DNA of 20,993 nucleotides, from positions 1-20,993 of the forward strand of contig CALBTC010000029.1 of the NCBI GenBank assembly GCA_937967805.1, in the 5' to 3' direction. The stretch's first letter is position 1, and every line of letters starts with the position of its first letter. The DNA is from an uncultured Anaerolineaceae bacterium. GTDB taxonomy: Bacteria; Chloroflexota; Anaerolineae; Promineifilales; Promineifilaceae. The notes below the pieces were generated by a model, which was not told the DNA's origin, did not search any database, and was given only the letters and a program-made list of their open reading frames with translations. Shown in pieces: positions 1 to 6,619 of this stretch. Both the position numbers and the translations under genes were made by a program.

Positions 1-2
1 AT

Positions 3-815
3 CATCCGGACATGGTGATTGAACACGCCCACGCCCAGGGCCTAAAGGTAATTGCCCGATTGGGCCTGACGCCCGCCTGGGCCCGCCCGCCAAACACGCC
101 GCTCAACTACCTGGACGCCACCGCTTACAACGATTTTGCCGAGTTTGCTGCCCGATTTGCTGCCCGGTACGAGGGCAAACTGGCAGCCATCATCGTCGGC
201 AATGAGCCAAATTTGAGCTATGAGTGGGGGTATCGGGAGGTGACGGCCGTTGACTACGTCGATCTGCTCAAAGTGATGTATCCGGCCATCAAAGCCGCCA
301 ATCCAGACGTACTGGTGCTGGGTGGCGCGCTGGCCCCCACGCTGGAACCGGCCGGTTCGCCCTGGGGGTTGAACGATCTGGAATACCTGGACCAGATGTA
401 CGCCGCCGGGGCCACCGACTACTTCGACGGGCTGGCGGTACACAGCTACGGCCTCACCTTCCCCGCCCTGGCCGAGCCCGGTCCGGAAATTCTCAACTTT
501 CGCCGCGTGGAGCTGGTGCGCGAGGTCATGCTGCGGCACAATGACGCCGACAGCAAAATTTACATCACCGAATTTGGCTGGAACGACCATCCCCGCTGGA
601 CGATGGCGGTGCGCCCTGGCCAGCGCATCCAAAACACGCTCGACGCCTTCACCTACGCTGAAGAGAATTGGCCTTACGTGGAAATGATCGCCATCTGGGC
701 CTTCCGCTTCCCCGCCCCCAGCAAAAGCTTCATGGATTACTATACGCTCATCACGCCCGAATTTGTGGCCAAGCCGATCTACACTGAATTGCAGAGGTTC
801 ACCGGCAATGAATAA
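3..815 (+). CDS. Clan-A glycoside hydrolase-like protein, 5' end outside window
   Basis: The reading frame is open from the window edge and ends with TAA at 813-815. The ATG at 12 is probably internal, because the text before it (H-P-D) is also in frame and the first visible helix is already mid-barrel. The protein looks like the C-terminal two thirds of a TIM-barrel glycosidase of the GH5/GH39 type. Counting from Met at 12, a strand ends in VGNEPN (Glu65, the likely acid/base) and a later one in ITEFGW (Glu187, the likely nucleophile); the spacing suits clan GH-A. VHSYG at 143-147 and IWAFRF near 228 are further barrel strands. The substrate cannot be told from sequence alone. A perfect hairpin follows the stop. 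The fold is fairly secure, the exact family is not. Confidence 0.8.
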   Translation, partial: HPDMVIEHAHAQGLKVIARLGLTPAWARPPNTPLNYLDATAYNDFAEFAARFAARYEGKLAAIIVGNEPNLSYEWGYREVTAVDYVDLLKVMYPAIKAANPDVLVLGGALAPTLEPAGSPWGLNDLEYLDQMYAAGATDYFDGLAVHSYGLTFPALAEPGPEILNFRRVELVREVMLRHNDADSKIYITEFGWNDHPRWTMAVRPGQRIQNTLDAFTYAEENWPYVEMIAIWAFRFPAPSKSFMDYYTLITPEFVAKPIYTELQRFTGNE

Positions 816-826
816 TTATTTGCCGA

Positions 827-860
827 AGGTGACAGTCACTTCCAAAAGTGACTGTCACCT
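827..860. repeat. Perfect 15-bp inverted repeat after the glycosidase gene
   Basis: The left arm AGGTGACAGTCACTT (827-841) pairs perfectly with AAGTGACTGTCACCT (846-860) across a 4-base loop. It lies 11 bases after the glycosidase stop and before the next gene. No T-run follows, so it is not a classical intrinsic terminator. It may be a dispersed palindrome or an RNA-stabilising hairpin. I see no second copy in this window. Confidence 0.75.
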
Positions 861-888
861 GGGTCAGCAAGCACCCTCCCGGATCGAA

Positions 889-1677
889 ATGGGATCGCTT
901 TCCTATTATGCTAAAAACAGCTTATGGTTTTTGGCTTTACTCACGCTAATTTTCCCGCTCATCGGCTGCCAGCCAGCCGACGACAGTTGGGAACGAGTGC
1001 AGGCAGCAGGCGTCCTGCGCGTGGGGCTGGACCCCACGTACCCGCCGTTTGAAGTGGACGATGGCAGCGGCGTGCACGGGCTAGACGTGGACTTGGCCAA
1101 AGCCATTGCTAATGATTTGGGCCTGGACGTACAGTTTGTCTACTTCGGCTACGATGGCCTGTACGACGCCCTGGCCACCGAACAGGTAGACGTGCTCATC
1201 TCCGCCCTGGTGATCATCCCGGAGCGGACGCGGGATTTTAGCTACAGCGAGCCGTATTTTGATGCCGGCGAAATTTTGATAGTCCCGGCCGATAACGAGA
1301 CAATTAACTCGATGGAAGATTTAGGTGGCCACACCCTGGCCGTAGAGCTGGGCAGTTTGGGCCATGTGGAAGCGACGGAGTGGGCCAAGCGAGTGGTAGA
1401 TTTGGAGATACGGCCGTTCCCCACAGCAGATGAAGCGTTAACGGCCGTGCAGCAAGGCAATGCCGATGCTGCACTTACCGACGCCATCAGCGGGCGGCTT
1501 TTCTTGCGCGAAAACGACGGCCTCAAGCGGCTGCCACAGAGCGTCACCGTAGAACCTTTTGCCCTGGTCGTGCGTAGTGAAGACCGGCAGCTGCTCACCG
1601 TACTCAACCAAAGCCTGGACACCCTACAGCAGTCCGGCCAGCTTGACCAAATCGAAAATGAATGGCTTGGCCAATAA
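889..1677 (+). CDS. ABC-type solute-binding lipoprotein, family 3 (amino-acid type)
   Basis: A 262-residue extracytoplasmic binding protein of the SBP_bac_3 family, which captures small polar solutes (often amino acids) for an ABC importer. The N-terminus has a hydrophobic stretch followed by a lipobox, LIGC, with Cys27 as the lipid anchor. The mature domain starts with the typical GVLRVGLDPTYPPFE block (about residues 42-56). GLDVDLAKAIANDLG follows, then the DVLISAL and RTRDFSYSEPYF blocks, all family hallmarks. The frame is open further upstream to 763, but that region crosses the previous gene and the 827-860 hairpin, so I chose the ATG at 889. No good ribosome-binding site is visible. 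No permease or ATPase gene is adjacent, so it may work with distant partners or as a sensor. Two ACGGCCGT octamers lie inside it. Confidence 0.87.
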   Translation: MGSLSYYAKNSLWFLALLTLIFPLIGCQPADDSWERVQAAGVLRVGLDPTYPPFEVDDGSGVHGLDVDLAKAIANDLGLDVQFVYFGYDGLYDALATEQVDVLISALVIIPERTRDFSYSEPYFDAGEILIVPADNETINSMEDLGGHTLAVELGSLGHVEATEWAKRVVDLEIRPFPTADEALTAVQQGNADAALTDAISGRLFLRENDGLKRLPQSVTVEPFALVVRSEDRQLLTVLNQSLDTLQQSGQLDQIENEWLGQ

Positions 1678-1692
1678 TCAGCTAAACAATTC

Positions 1693-2010
1693 ATGAAAGA
1701 AATACAAATCGATACATCAAAAATTCATGACTGGCCATCATTTCACAAGATATTCAAGGATGTCTTTGGATTTCCAGATTATTATGGTGCAAATATGGAC
1801 GCCTGGATTGATTGTATGTCCTATTTAAACGATCCATTGTCTGGAATGAGTAAAATCACCCTTGAACCGGGAGAGTCACTAACCATTAAGTTGTTCCGAA
1901 CCGCAGACTTCATGAAACGTTGCCCCGAACAGTTTATGTCCTTAGTTGAATGCTCTGCATTTGTTAACCAACGCTTTCCTAAGCCGCTACTTTATATTCT
2001 TTTTGTATAA
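1693..2010 (+). CDS. Barstar-like ribonuclease inhibitor, orphan
   Basis: A 105-residue protein with the barstar signature FPDYYGANMDAWIDCM at about 27-42. Asp36 and Asp40 align with barstar Asp35 and Asp39, which contact the barnase active site. The length and the C-terminal strand (LLYILFV) also fit. Members bind and block secreted or toxin-type RNases; some act as immunity proteins for contact-dependent toxins. No barnase-type gene is visible on either side, so the partner is unknown. The gene is markedly more AT-rich than its neighbours, uses A/T-ending codons, and carries none of the ACGGCCGT octamers, all of which suggests recent acquisition. It starts 15 bases after the solute-binding gene without a clear ribosome-binding site. 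The family call is quite sure, the biological role is not. Confidence 0.83.
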   Translation: MKEIQIDTSKIHDWPSFHKIFKDVFGFPDYYGANMDAWIDCMSYLNDPLSGMSKITLEPGESLTIKLFRTADFMKRCPEQFMSLVECSAFVNQRFPKPLLYILFV

Positions 2011-2183
2011 TAGGAGCGCTATTCAACTCAGCTTTGATATAGTGACAAAAGACATCAACATATGCACAAATCATCTTCTCACAATAAATCTCGTACTGAA
2101 CAAATTACCTTCATCTGTTGCTTCGAGCCGCTTTTGGCGAGAAATCTTTCTAAGCTTGGCCAGGTAAACGCCGCGCCGTTCTT

Positions 2184-2215
2184 AAAGGGATTTCTCCCTT
2201 TGGTCGAAATGACAA
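2184..2215. repeat. Short inverted repeat in the AT-rich gap before the DUF2207 gene
   Basis: The gap 2011-2281 holds no convincing gene. Within it AAAGGGA (2184-2190) and TCCCTTT (2195-2201) form a 7-bp stem, followed by GGTCGAAATGACA. From general knowledge, strings of this kind recur as intergenic repeats in many environmental genomes and create false antisense proteins. The minus-strand open frame across 2079-2264 is most likely such an artefact. Confidence 0.45.
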
Positions 2216-2281
2216 TTGAGGGTTGCTTGTTTAATTGCTGACCAGAAAATTTTTGTCCAATCAAGTATTCTGAAAATACCT

Positions 2282-4174
2282 ATGCAAAAAATTAACCCCA
2301 AAACATTCATCACTTTTTTTGTTGCTTTACTGCTATTTAGCCTGTTGGCCATGCCGTCCTCGGCAGCAGCGCAGACGAAGTCGTTCTACTGGGAGCGGTT
2401 TGATGTGGAGATGACGCTGCTGGAAAATGGCGATATGGAGATTGTGGAGACGCAGGTGCTCAACTTCTCCGGCGCGCCGTTTACCTTTGGCTACGGCGCC
2501 ATCCTCACCGGCAGCGCGGGCAACAACGACAACATCACCGACATCTCCGTGCGTGAAGGCGACCTGATTTACCAGGAGTCCGGCAGCAACGCTCCCGGCA
2601 CGTTTGAAGTCAGCCGCTCCCGCGACGAGGTGCGCATTGATTGGTACTTTGAGCCGGTGCTGGGGCGGCGCACCTACACCTTCAGCTACACGGTGGAAGG
2701 CGGCGTCATTGTCGGCACGCCGGATGAGGGCAGCGGCGATCAGATTTTCTGGAAGGCGATCCCCTCGGACCATCCCGGCCGTATCCAGGACAGCACCGTC
2801 ACCATTCGCCTGCCGGAAGGGGTGGAGCCACAGCGCTACATTGATGACAGCACATATTTGGTGGAAGGTTTGGCGGCGGGGAATGCTAATCTGGTAGAAA
2901 CGAGCGTGAGCAGCAACGGCCGTATCATCACCTACACCCTCCTCGAACCCCTCCTGCCCGGCCAGGCGTTTGAAGTCCGCGTCCAGTTCCCCCACGGCAT
3001 CCTGGACATTCCCACCCCAGATTGGCAGCAGCGCCAGCAAAACGCCGACGTCTACGGCCTCATCGGGCTGGCGCTGTCTGGCCTGCTCTTCTTGGGCGGC
3101 CCGCTCACCGTGCTTGGCCTATGGTACACACGCGGCCGCGACCCGGAAACCGGCCTCGTCGTGCCGGAGTACTTGCCGGAGCCACCCTCTAATCTGCGCC
3201 CGGCGGTGGTGGGCACGCTGGTAGATGAAAAGGCCGACATGCGCGACATCATCTCTACCCTGGTGGATTTGGCCCAGCGCGGCTACATCACGATTAGTGA
3301 AAACAAGGCCAAAAACCATGTCTTTACGCTGGTAGATAGTGACAAGAGCGGGTTACGGCCGTATGAAACCCAATTCCTCCGCGATTTCTTTGGCAGCAAA
3401 ACAGAGCGCAAGCTGTCTGAGCTGCGCTATAAATTTGCCAGCAAGCTGCCCAAGCTGCGCAACATGCTCTACGACGAACTTCTCAGCGAGGGCCTGGTCG
3501 ATCGCTCGCCGGACAAAGTGCGCACGACCTATGTTGCCACGGCCGTGTTGATTGGCGTTGTGGCGGTGGGTGCCTTCATTGCCCTGATCGCCGTCTTGCC
3601 TGAAGAAGCATCCTACGTTGGTTGCTGCGGGGCGGCGGCTTTGGGCATCACCGCGCTCTTTGTGGGCGTGGTGGGACGCTTTATGCCCAACAAAACGGCC
3701 AAAGGCGCGGAAGAGAAAGCCAAATGGGACGCCTTCCGCAACTACTTGAAAAATATCGAAGAATATCAGGATATGGAACAATCCGGCGAGCTGTTTGAAA
3801 AATATTTACCGTACGCCACTGCTTTTGGCCTGGACCGCACCTGGATTCGCAAATTTGCCACCGTGCCCCACACGCCCATTCCGCCGTGGTATCATCCGTA
3901 TGGTTATGGCCGTCCCATTTATCACGGCAGCAGCAGTCGCACAAGCGGCAGCGGCGGCAGCGCACCTTCGCTGCCCAGTCTCGATTCGGCCGCATTAGGC
4001 ATGGCCGGCGGCCTGGAATCGATGTCTTCCGGGCTGACGCGGATGCTAAACAGTACCGCTTCCACCATGCGCAGCACCCCACCCAGCTCCAGCAGCGGAC
4101 GAAGTTCCGGCGGCTTCAGCGGCGGCTTTAGCGGCGGTAGTTCCGGCGGCGGCGGCAGCAGAGGATTTGGATAA
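2282..4174 (+). CDS. DUF2207 family membrane protein with Gly/Ser-rich tail
   Basis: A 630-residue protein of the DUF2207 family (same broad group as E. coli YciQ; function unknown). I chose ATG 2282 because it begins a clear signal peptide (MQKINPKTF, a hydrophobic core, then SSAAAQ); an upstream start at 2216 would bury that signal. The order is: signal peptide 1-27, a beta-rich extracytoplasmic domain about 30-245, TM1 about 258-281 followed by YTRGRDPETG, a cytoplasmic winged-helix-like stretch about 310-410, two TM segments near 417-440 and 444-468, and a low-complexity Ser/Gly tail from about 548 ending GGGGSRGFG. Such a tail is common in this family. The next gene starts 4 bases after the stop, so the two are surely co-transcribed. 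Three ACGGCCGT octamers are present. Confidence 0.87.
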   Translation: MQKINPKTFITFFVALLLFSLLAMPSSAAAQTKSFYWERFDVEMTLLENGDMEIVETQVLNFSGAPFTFGYGAILTGSAGNNDNITDISVREGDLIYQESGSNAPGTFEVSRSRDEVRIDWYFEPVLGRRTYTFSYTVEGGVIVGTPDEGSGDQIFWKAIPSDHPGRIQDSTVTIRLPEGVEPQRYIDDSTYLVEGLAAGNANLVETSVSSNGRIITYTLLEPLLPGQAFEVRVQFPHGILDIPTPDWQQRQQNADVYGLIGLALSGLLFLGGPLTVLGLWYTRGRDPETGLVVPEYLPEPPSNLRPAVVGTLVDEKADMRDIISTLVDLAQRGYITISENKAKNHVFTLVDSDKSGLRPYETQFLRDFFGSKTERKLSELRYKFASKLPKLRNMLYDELLSEGLVDRSPDKVRTTYVATAVLIGVVAVGAFIALIAVLPEEASYVGCCGAAALGITALFVGVVGRFMPNKTAKGAEEKAKWDAFRNYLKNIEEYQDMEQSGELFEKYLPYATAFGLDRTWIRKFATVPHTPIPPWYHPYGYGRPIYHGSSSRTSGSGGSAPSLPSLDSAALGMAGGLESMSSGLTRMLNSTASTMRSTPPSSSSGRSSGGFSGGFSGGSSGGGGSRGFG

Positions 4175-4178
4175 TTTT

Positions 4179-4697
4179 ATGGGCAGAACACTTGGACTTA
4201 TTCTCATCGCCGGCGGCATACTCGTTGGCATTGTCATCACCGGGCTGATGTTTGTTTATCGCGGTGAAGGCCGGTTAACCGCAGGCGGCATGGCGCTGGG
4301 CATCACTCTGGGATTTTTGGTGCTGGTGCTGCCGCAGTTGGGCTTTGGTGCCTTTCTTTTTTGGAAGGGTGGGCAGGATGCGGCCGTTTCCGCCCGAGCC
4401 CAGGAACAACGCCAGCTGCTAGACATGGTCAAAACCCGCGGTCAAATCGCCATCAGCGATCTGGTCATCGAGCTAAACAGCAGCCGCGAGGTGGTGCAGC
4501 AAAATCTGTACCAGCTCGTGGGCATGGGGCTGTTTTCCGGCTATGTAAACTGGGATGAAGGTATGTTATACTCTCGCCAGGCAAATGAGCTGCATCAGCT
4601 TAACAAATGCAAACATTGTGGTGGTGAGTTGGAACTGGCCGGGAAGGGCGTCATTCGCTGCCCCTTCTGCGGTACAGAATATTTTTTGGAATCGTAA
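4179..4697 (+). CDS. Two-TM protein with winged-helix-like domain and C-terminal zinc ribbon
   Basis: A 172-residue protein of unrecognised family. Two hydrophobic segments lie at about 5-27 and 36-62. A helical region at 76-130 reads like a small winged-helix or PCI-type domain (GQIAISDLVIELNSS, then REVVQQNLYQLVGMGLF). A zinc ribbon follows with Cys144, Cys147, Cys161 and Cys164 (CKHC, CPFC). ATG 4179 is used here; TTG 4167 in the same frame would overlap the previous gene. A GAGGA at 4161-4165 is the nearest ribosome-binding candidate, with rather long spacing. It sits between the DUF2207 gene and the helical protein gene in one operon. A membrane anchor or adaptor role next to an SPFH protein is inference. 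Confidence 0.78.
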   Translation: MGRTLGLILIAGGILVGIVITGLMFVYRGEGRLTAGGMALGITLGFLVLVLPQLGFGAFLFWKGGQDAAVSARAQEQRQLLDMVKTRGQIAISDLVIELNSSREVVQQNLYQLVGMGLFSGYVNWDEGMLYSRQANELHQLNKCKHCGGELELAGKGVIRCPFCGTEYFLES

Positions 4698-4723
4698 AAA
4701 TTAATCAAGAGAGGCGACCCAAT

Positions 4724-5299
4724 ATGAAAGAACAAATTTCCGATTTATTTGACAAAATCCAGGGCGAATCAACCGGCCTGGGCAATTTGTTAAGCAAGAT
4801 TCCCGGCCTGGATGGCTACATGGAGCGCAGCCGCCGGCGTGAGGCCGACCAACTTTTGCGCAAAACGATTGCCGACCGCTTGGAAGGCAGCCGCTTGCAG
4901 TTGGGCAGCGCCAGCGAGGAATTGAGCCGCGATATCATCAAGGCAATGGATCACGCCGAGCCGTTGGGTCGTGTGGATACGCGCCTGATGGGGCTGATTG
5001 GCAAAGTGAAGGATGCCCCACAGGGTTACGCCGGTTTCTTCGACGCCATCAAGGTAAAGGAAGAAGATTTGGCCCGGATTTACGCCTTTGACGAAAATAT
5101 GCTGAATTATGCGGATCAGATTGCCGCGGGAACGGCCGTTCTGGAAAAAGCCGTCGTTGATGATGGTGATATTGCCGGGGCCATCCGCGAACTGGACAGC
5201 ACGCTCAAAGAAGCCAACACCACCTTCGACGGCCGCGACGAAGTCATCAAAGGCATCGGCGAGTCCGCCGTCACCGACGACCTAAAAGGTGAATATTAA
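4724..5299 (+). CDS. Helical soluble protein of the SPFH operon, family not recognised
   Basis: A 191-residue protein without signal peptide or membrane segment. It is rich in charged residues and predicted to be almost wholly helical. It starts MKEQISDLFDKIQGES, has a basic patch ERSRRREADQLLRK near 34-47, and ends in an acidic tail. I do not recognise a catalytic motif or a named domain. The helical, charged build is reminiscent of cytoplasmic coiled-coil partners of membrane scaffold proteins, such as PspA-like proteins, but I see no homology that would support that name. The start is supported by a GAGAGG ribosome-binding site about 10 bases upstream. It lies 26 bases after the zinc-ribbon gene and before the SPFH gene, separated from the latter by two repeat elements. 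Confidence 0.75.
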   Translation: MKEQISDLFDKIQGESTGLGNLLSKIPGLDGYMERSRRREADQLLRKTIADRLEGSRLQLGSASEELSRDIIKAMDHAEPLGRVDTRLMGLIGKVKDAPQGYAGFFDAIKVKEEDLARIYAFDENMLNYADQIAAGTAVLEKAVVDDGDIAGAIRELDSTLKEANTTFDGRDEVIKGIGESAVTDDLKGEY

Positions 5300-5300
5300 A

Positions 5301-5393
5301 AGGAGTTACGCACTTCAAGGGCTGTGGCCGGTGTTCTCACCGCGCCACTACCGGCACGGTCAGGAGACCGGCCGGAGCAACTGCGTAAGTCCT
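5301..5393. repeat. Structured repeat element with imperfect terminal inverted repeats (MITE-like)
   Basis: A roughly 93-bp GC-rich block is bounded by GGAGTTACGCACTT (5302-5315) and AACTGCGTAAGTCC (5379-5392), which pair at 12 of 14 positions. Inside, GGCCGGT (5326-5332) pairs with ACCGGCC (5367-5373), and smaller stems such as CGGTGTTCTCACCG are nested. It begins one base after the stop of the helical-protein gene. It may be a non-autonomous mobile element or an RNA structure inside the operon. No transposase gene is near. Confidence 0.6.
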
Positions 5394-5412
5394 ATATTAA
5401 TCAAAAATAGGA

Positions 5413-5482
5413 ACCGCAGATTACACAGATTTACGCAGATTTTTATTTATCATCTGCGTAATCTGCGAAATCTGTGGATTAC
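5413..5482. repeat. Imperfect inverted repeat built from ATCTGCG units
   Basis: The left arm 5413-5440 (ACCGCAGATTACACAGAT and on) and the right arm 5452-5480 pair with few mismatches around an AT-rich loop, 5441-5451. Both arms consist of short related units (AGATTACGCAG type). The right arm recurs at 12950-12980 with 27 of 31 identical bases. It ends only three bases before the AAGGAG site of the SPFH gene, so it forms most of that gene's 5' leader. Confidence 0.75.
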
Positions 5483-5499
5483 TCTAAGGAGATTGACTC

Positions 5500-6549
5500 A
5501 TGGCAAAAGTTTTTGATCGCGTAGCAATTGATTCCTGGCTTCGAGACGAAGTTGTACGCAAGTTCCCGCCTGGTGGCTTGGGCGACATTAAGTTAGGCTC
5601 GCCCTGTATTGTGAATCCGGGTGAAACGGCCGTTTTCGTGCGTAGTGGTGAAGCAATGGGAACGTTTGAACCCGGCACCCACATCCTCACCACCGCCAAT
5701 GTGCCCTTCCTGGCCGACTGGCTGGAACGCGGCCTGTTTGGCGGCAAAAACGTCTTTACGGCCGATGTTTATTACGTCAAAACCACCGACGTGACGATGA
5801 AATGGGGCACCACCCAGCCTATCATCATTGAACATTTGAACCGCTCACCCGGAGCCAGCGCCATTGTGGGCAACGGCACCTACGTCGTGCGGGTTAAAGA
5901 GCCGTGGCGCTTCCTCAACGCTATGGACGCCTTCCGCGAGAGCGTGCGCCAGCCGCAGCTAAAAGATCGCCTCGATCCCAAGCTGGCCATCATGATGCAA
6001 GACAAAATGAGCGAGCTGGCCATTGCCAAGAATTTAGGTCCGGCCCAACTGCAATCCTTCTCGCAGGACCTCAACGAGCTGCTCATTGGTCTGCTCCAGG
6101 CCGAATTTGACGCCCTGGGCATGGTACTGGTTGATTTCAACATTCGCATGGGGCTGCATCCCAAGTCGCTGGAAGTGGTGACCAATATGGGCTACGGCAC
6201 CAGCTACACCCAGAAACAACAGGCCGACGCTTTTGTAGCGGCAGCAAACAATCCATCGGGAGGTGGCAACATGGGTGAAATTGGGTTTGGCGCAATGGGT
6301 ATGGCTGCCATGCAAAGTATGCAAAATCAGCAGCAACAGCCCCAGCAAGCGCAGCCGGCGCAGGCAGCAGGCGCAAGTGGTTCCGCCGGGATGCCAGACG
6401 TGATGACCCCGCAGCAAGCTGCCGAAATTTTGCAGGTTTCCTATGAAGACGTCGTCGCTGCCATCGAAGCTGGCGACTTAAAAGCCCGCAAAATCGGCAA
6501 CGCCTACCGCATCAGCAAAGCCAACATGGAAGAATTCTTGGCCGGTTAA
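5500..6549 (+). CDS. SPFH/Band-7 protein with C-terminal excisionase-type HTH
   Basis: A 349-residue protein. Residues 1 to about 240 are an SPFH domain of the stomatin/prohibitin-like kind found in COG4260-type proteins: PGETAVFVRSG near 38-48, the PGTHIL block, and a helical region with QSFSQDLNELLIGLLQAEFDALGM. No N-terminal TM is seen, so membrane binding would be peripheral or through partners. A Gly/Met/Gln-rich linker covers about 250-299. Residues 300-349 form a MerR/excisionase-like helix-turn-helix (TPQQAAEILQVSYEDV, then GDLKARKIGNAYRI). Relatives often end in a zinc ribbon, which is lacking here but present in the protein encoded two genes upstream. AAGGAG at 5486-5491 supports ATG 5500. 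The operon probably organises a membrane-associated complex; the HTH suggests binding to DNA or to a peptide. Confidence 0.87.
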   Translation: MAKVFDRVAIDSWLRDEVVRKFPPGGLGDIKLGSPCIVNPGETAVFVRSGEAMGTFEPGTHILTTANVPFLADWLERGLFGGKNVFTADVYYVKTTDVTMKWGTTQPIIIEHLNRSPGASAIVGNGTYVVRVKEPWRFLNAMDAFRESVRQPQLKDRLDPKLAIMMQDKMSELAIAKNLGPAQLQSFSQDLNELLIGLLQAEFDALGMVLVDFNIRMGLHPKSLEVVTNMGYGTSYTQKQQADAFVAAANNPSGGGNMGEIGFGAMGMAAMQSMQNQQQQPQQAQPAQAAGASGSAGMPDVMTPQQAAEILQVSYEDVVAAIEAGDLKARKIGNAYRISKANMEEFLAG

Positions 6550-6556
6550 TTTCTTT

Positions 6557-6616
6557 GCCACAGAGGGCACAGAGAGCAAAGAGTTTTTTCTCTTTTTTCT
6601 CTGTGTCCTCTGTGGC
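6557..6616. terminator. Long inverted repeat between convergent genes, probable bidirectional terminator
   Basis: GCCACAGAGGGCACAGAG (6557-6574) pairs at 17 of 18 positions with CTCTGTGTCCTCTGTGGC (6599-6616). Inside, AAAGAG and CTCTTT extend the stem around a T-rich loop. It lies seven bases after the SPFH stop and just before the stop of the convergent minus-strand gene at 6620, the right place to end transcription from both sides. The sequence type also looks like a dispersed intergenic repeat. Confidence 0.65.
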
Positions 6617-6619
6617 TAA

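Noticed and set aside
2079..2264. Minus-strand 61-residue frame in the gap before the DUF2207 gene
   Set aside because: It crosses a short inverted repeat, contains repeat-type text (VISTKGRNP) and has no ribosome-binding site; most likely an artefact of a dispersed repeat.
2333..3040. Long minus-strand frame (235 codons) inside the DUF2207 gene
   Set aside because: It is a shadow of GC-rich coding sequence; composition and lack of a recognisable domain fit an antisense frame, while the plus-strand protein has clear domains.
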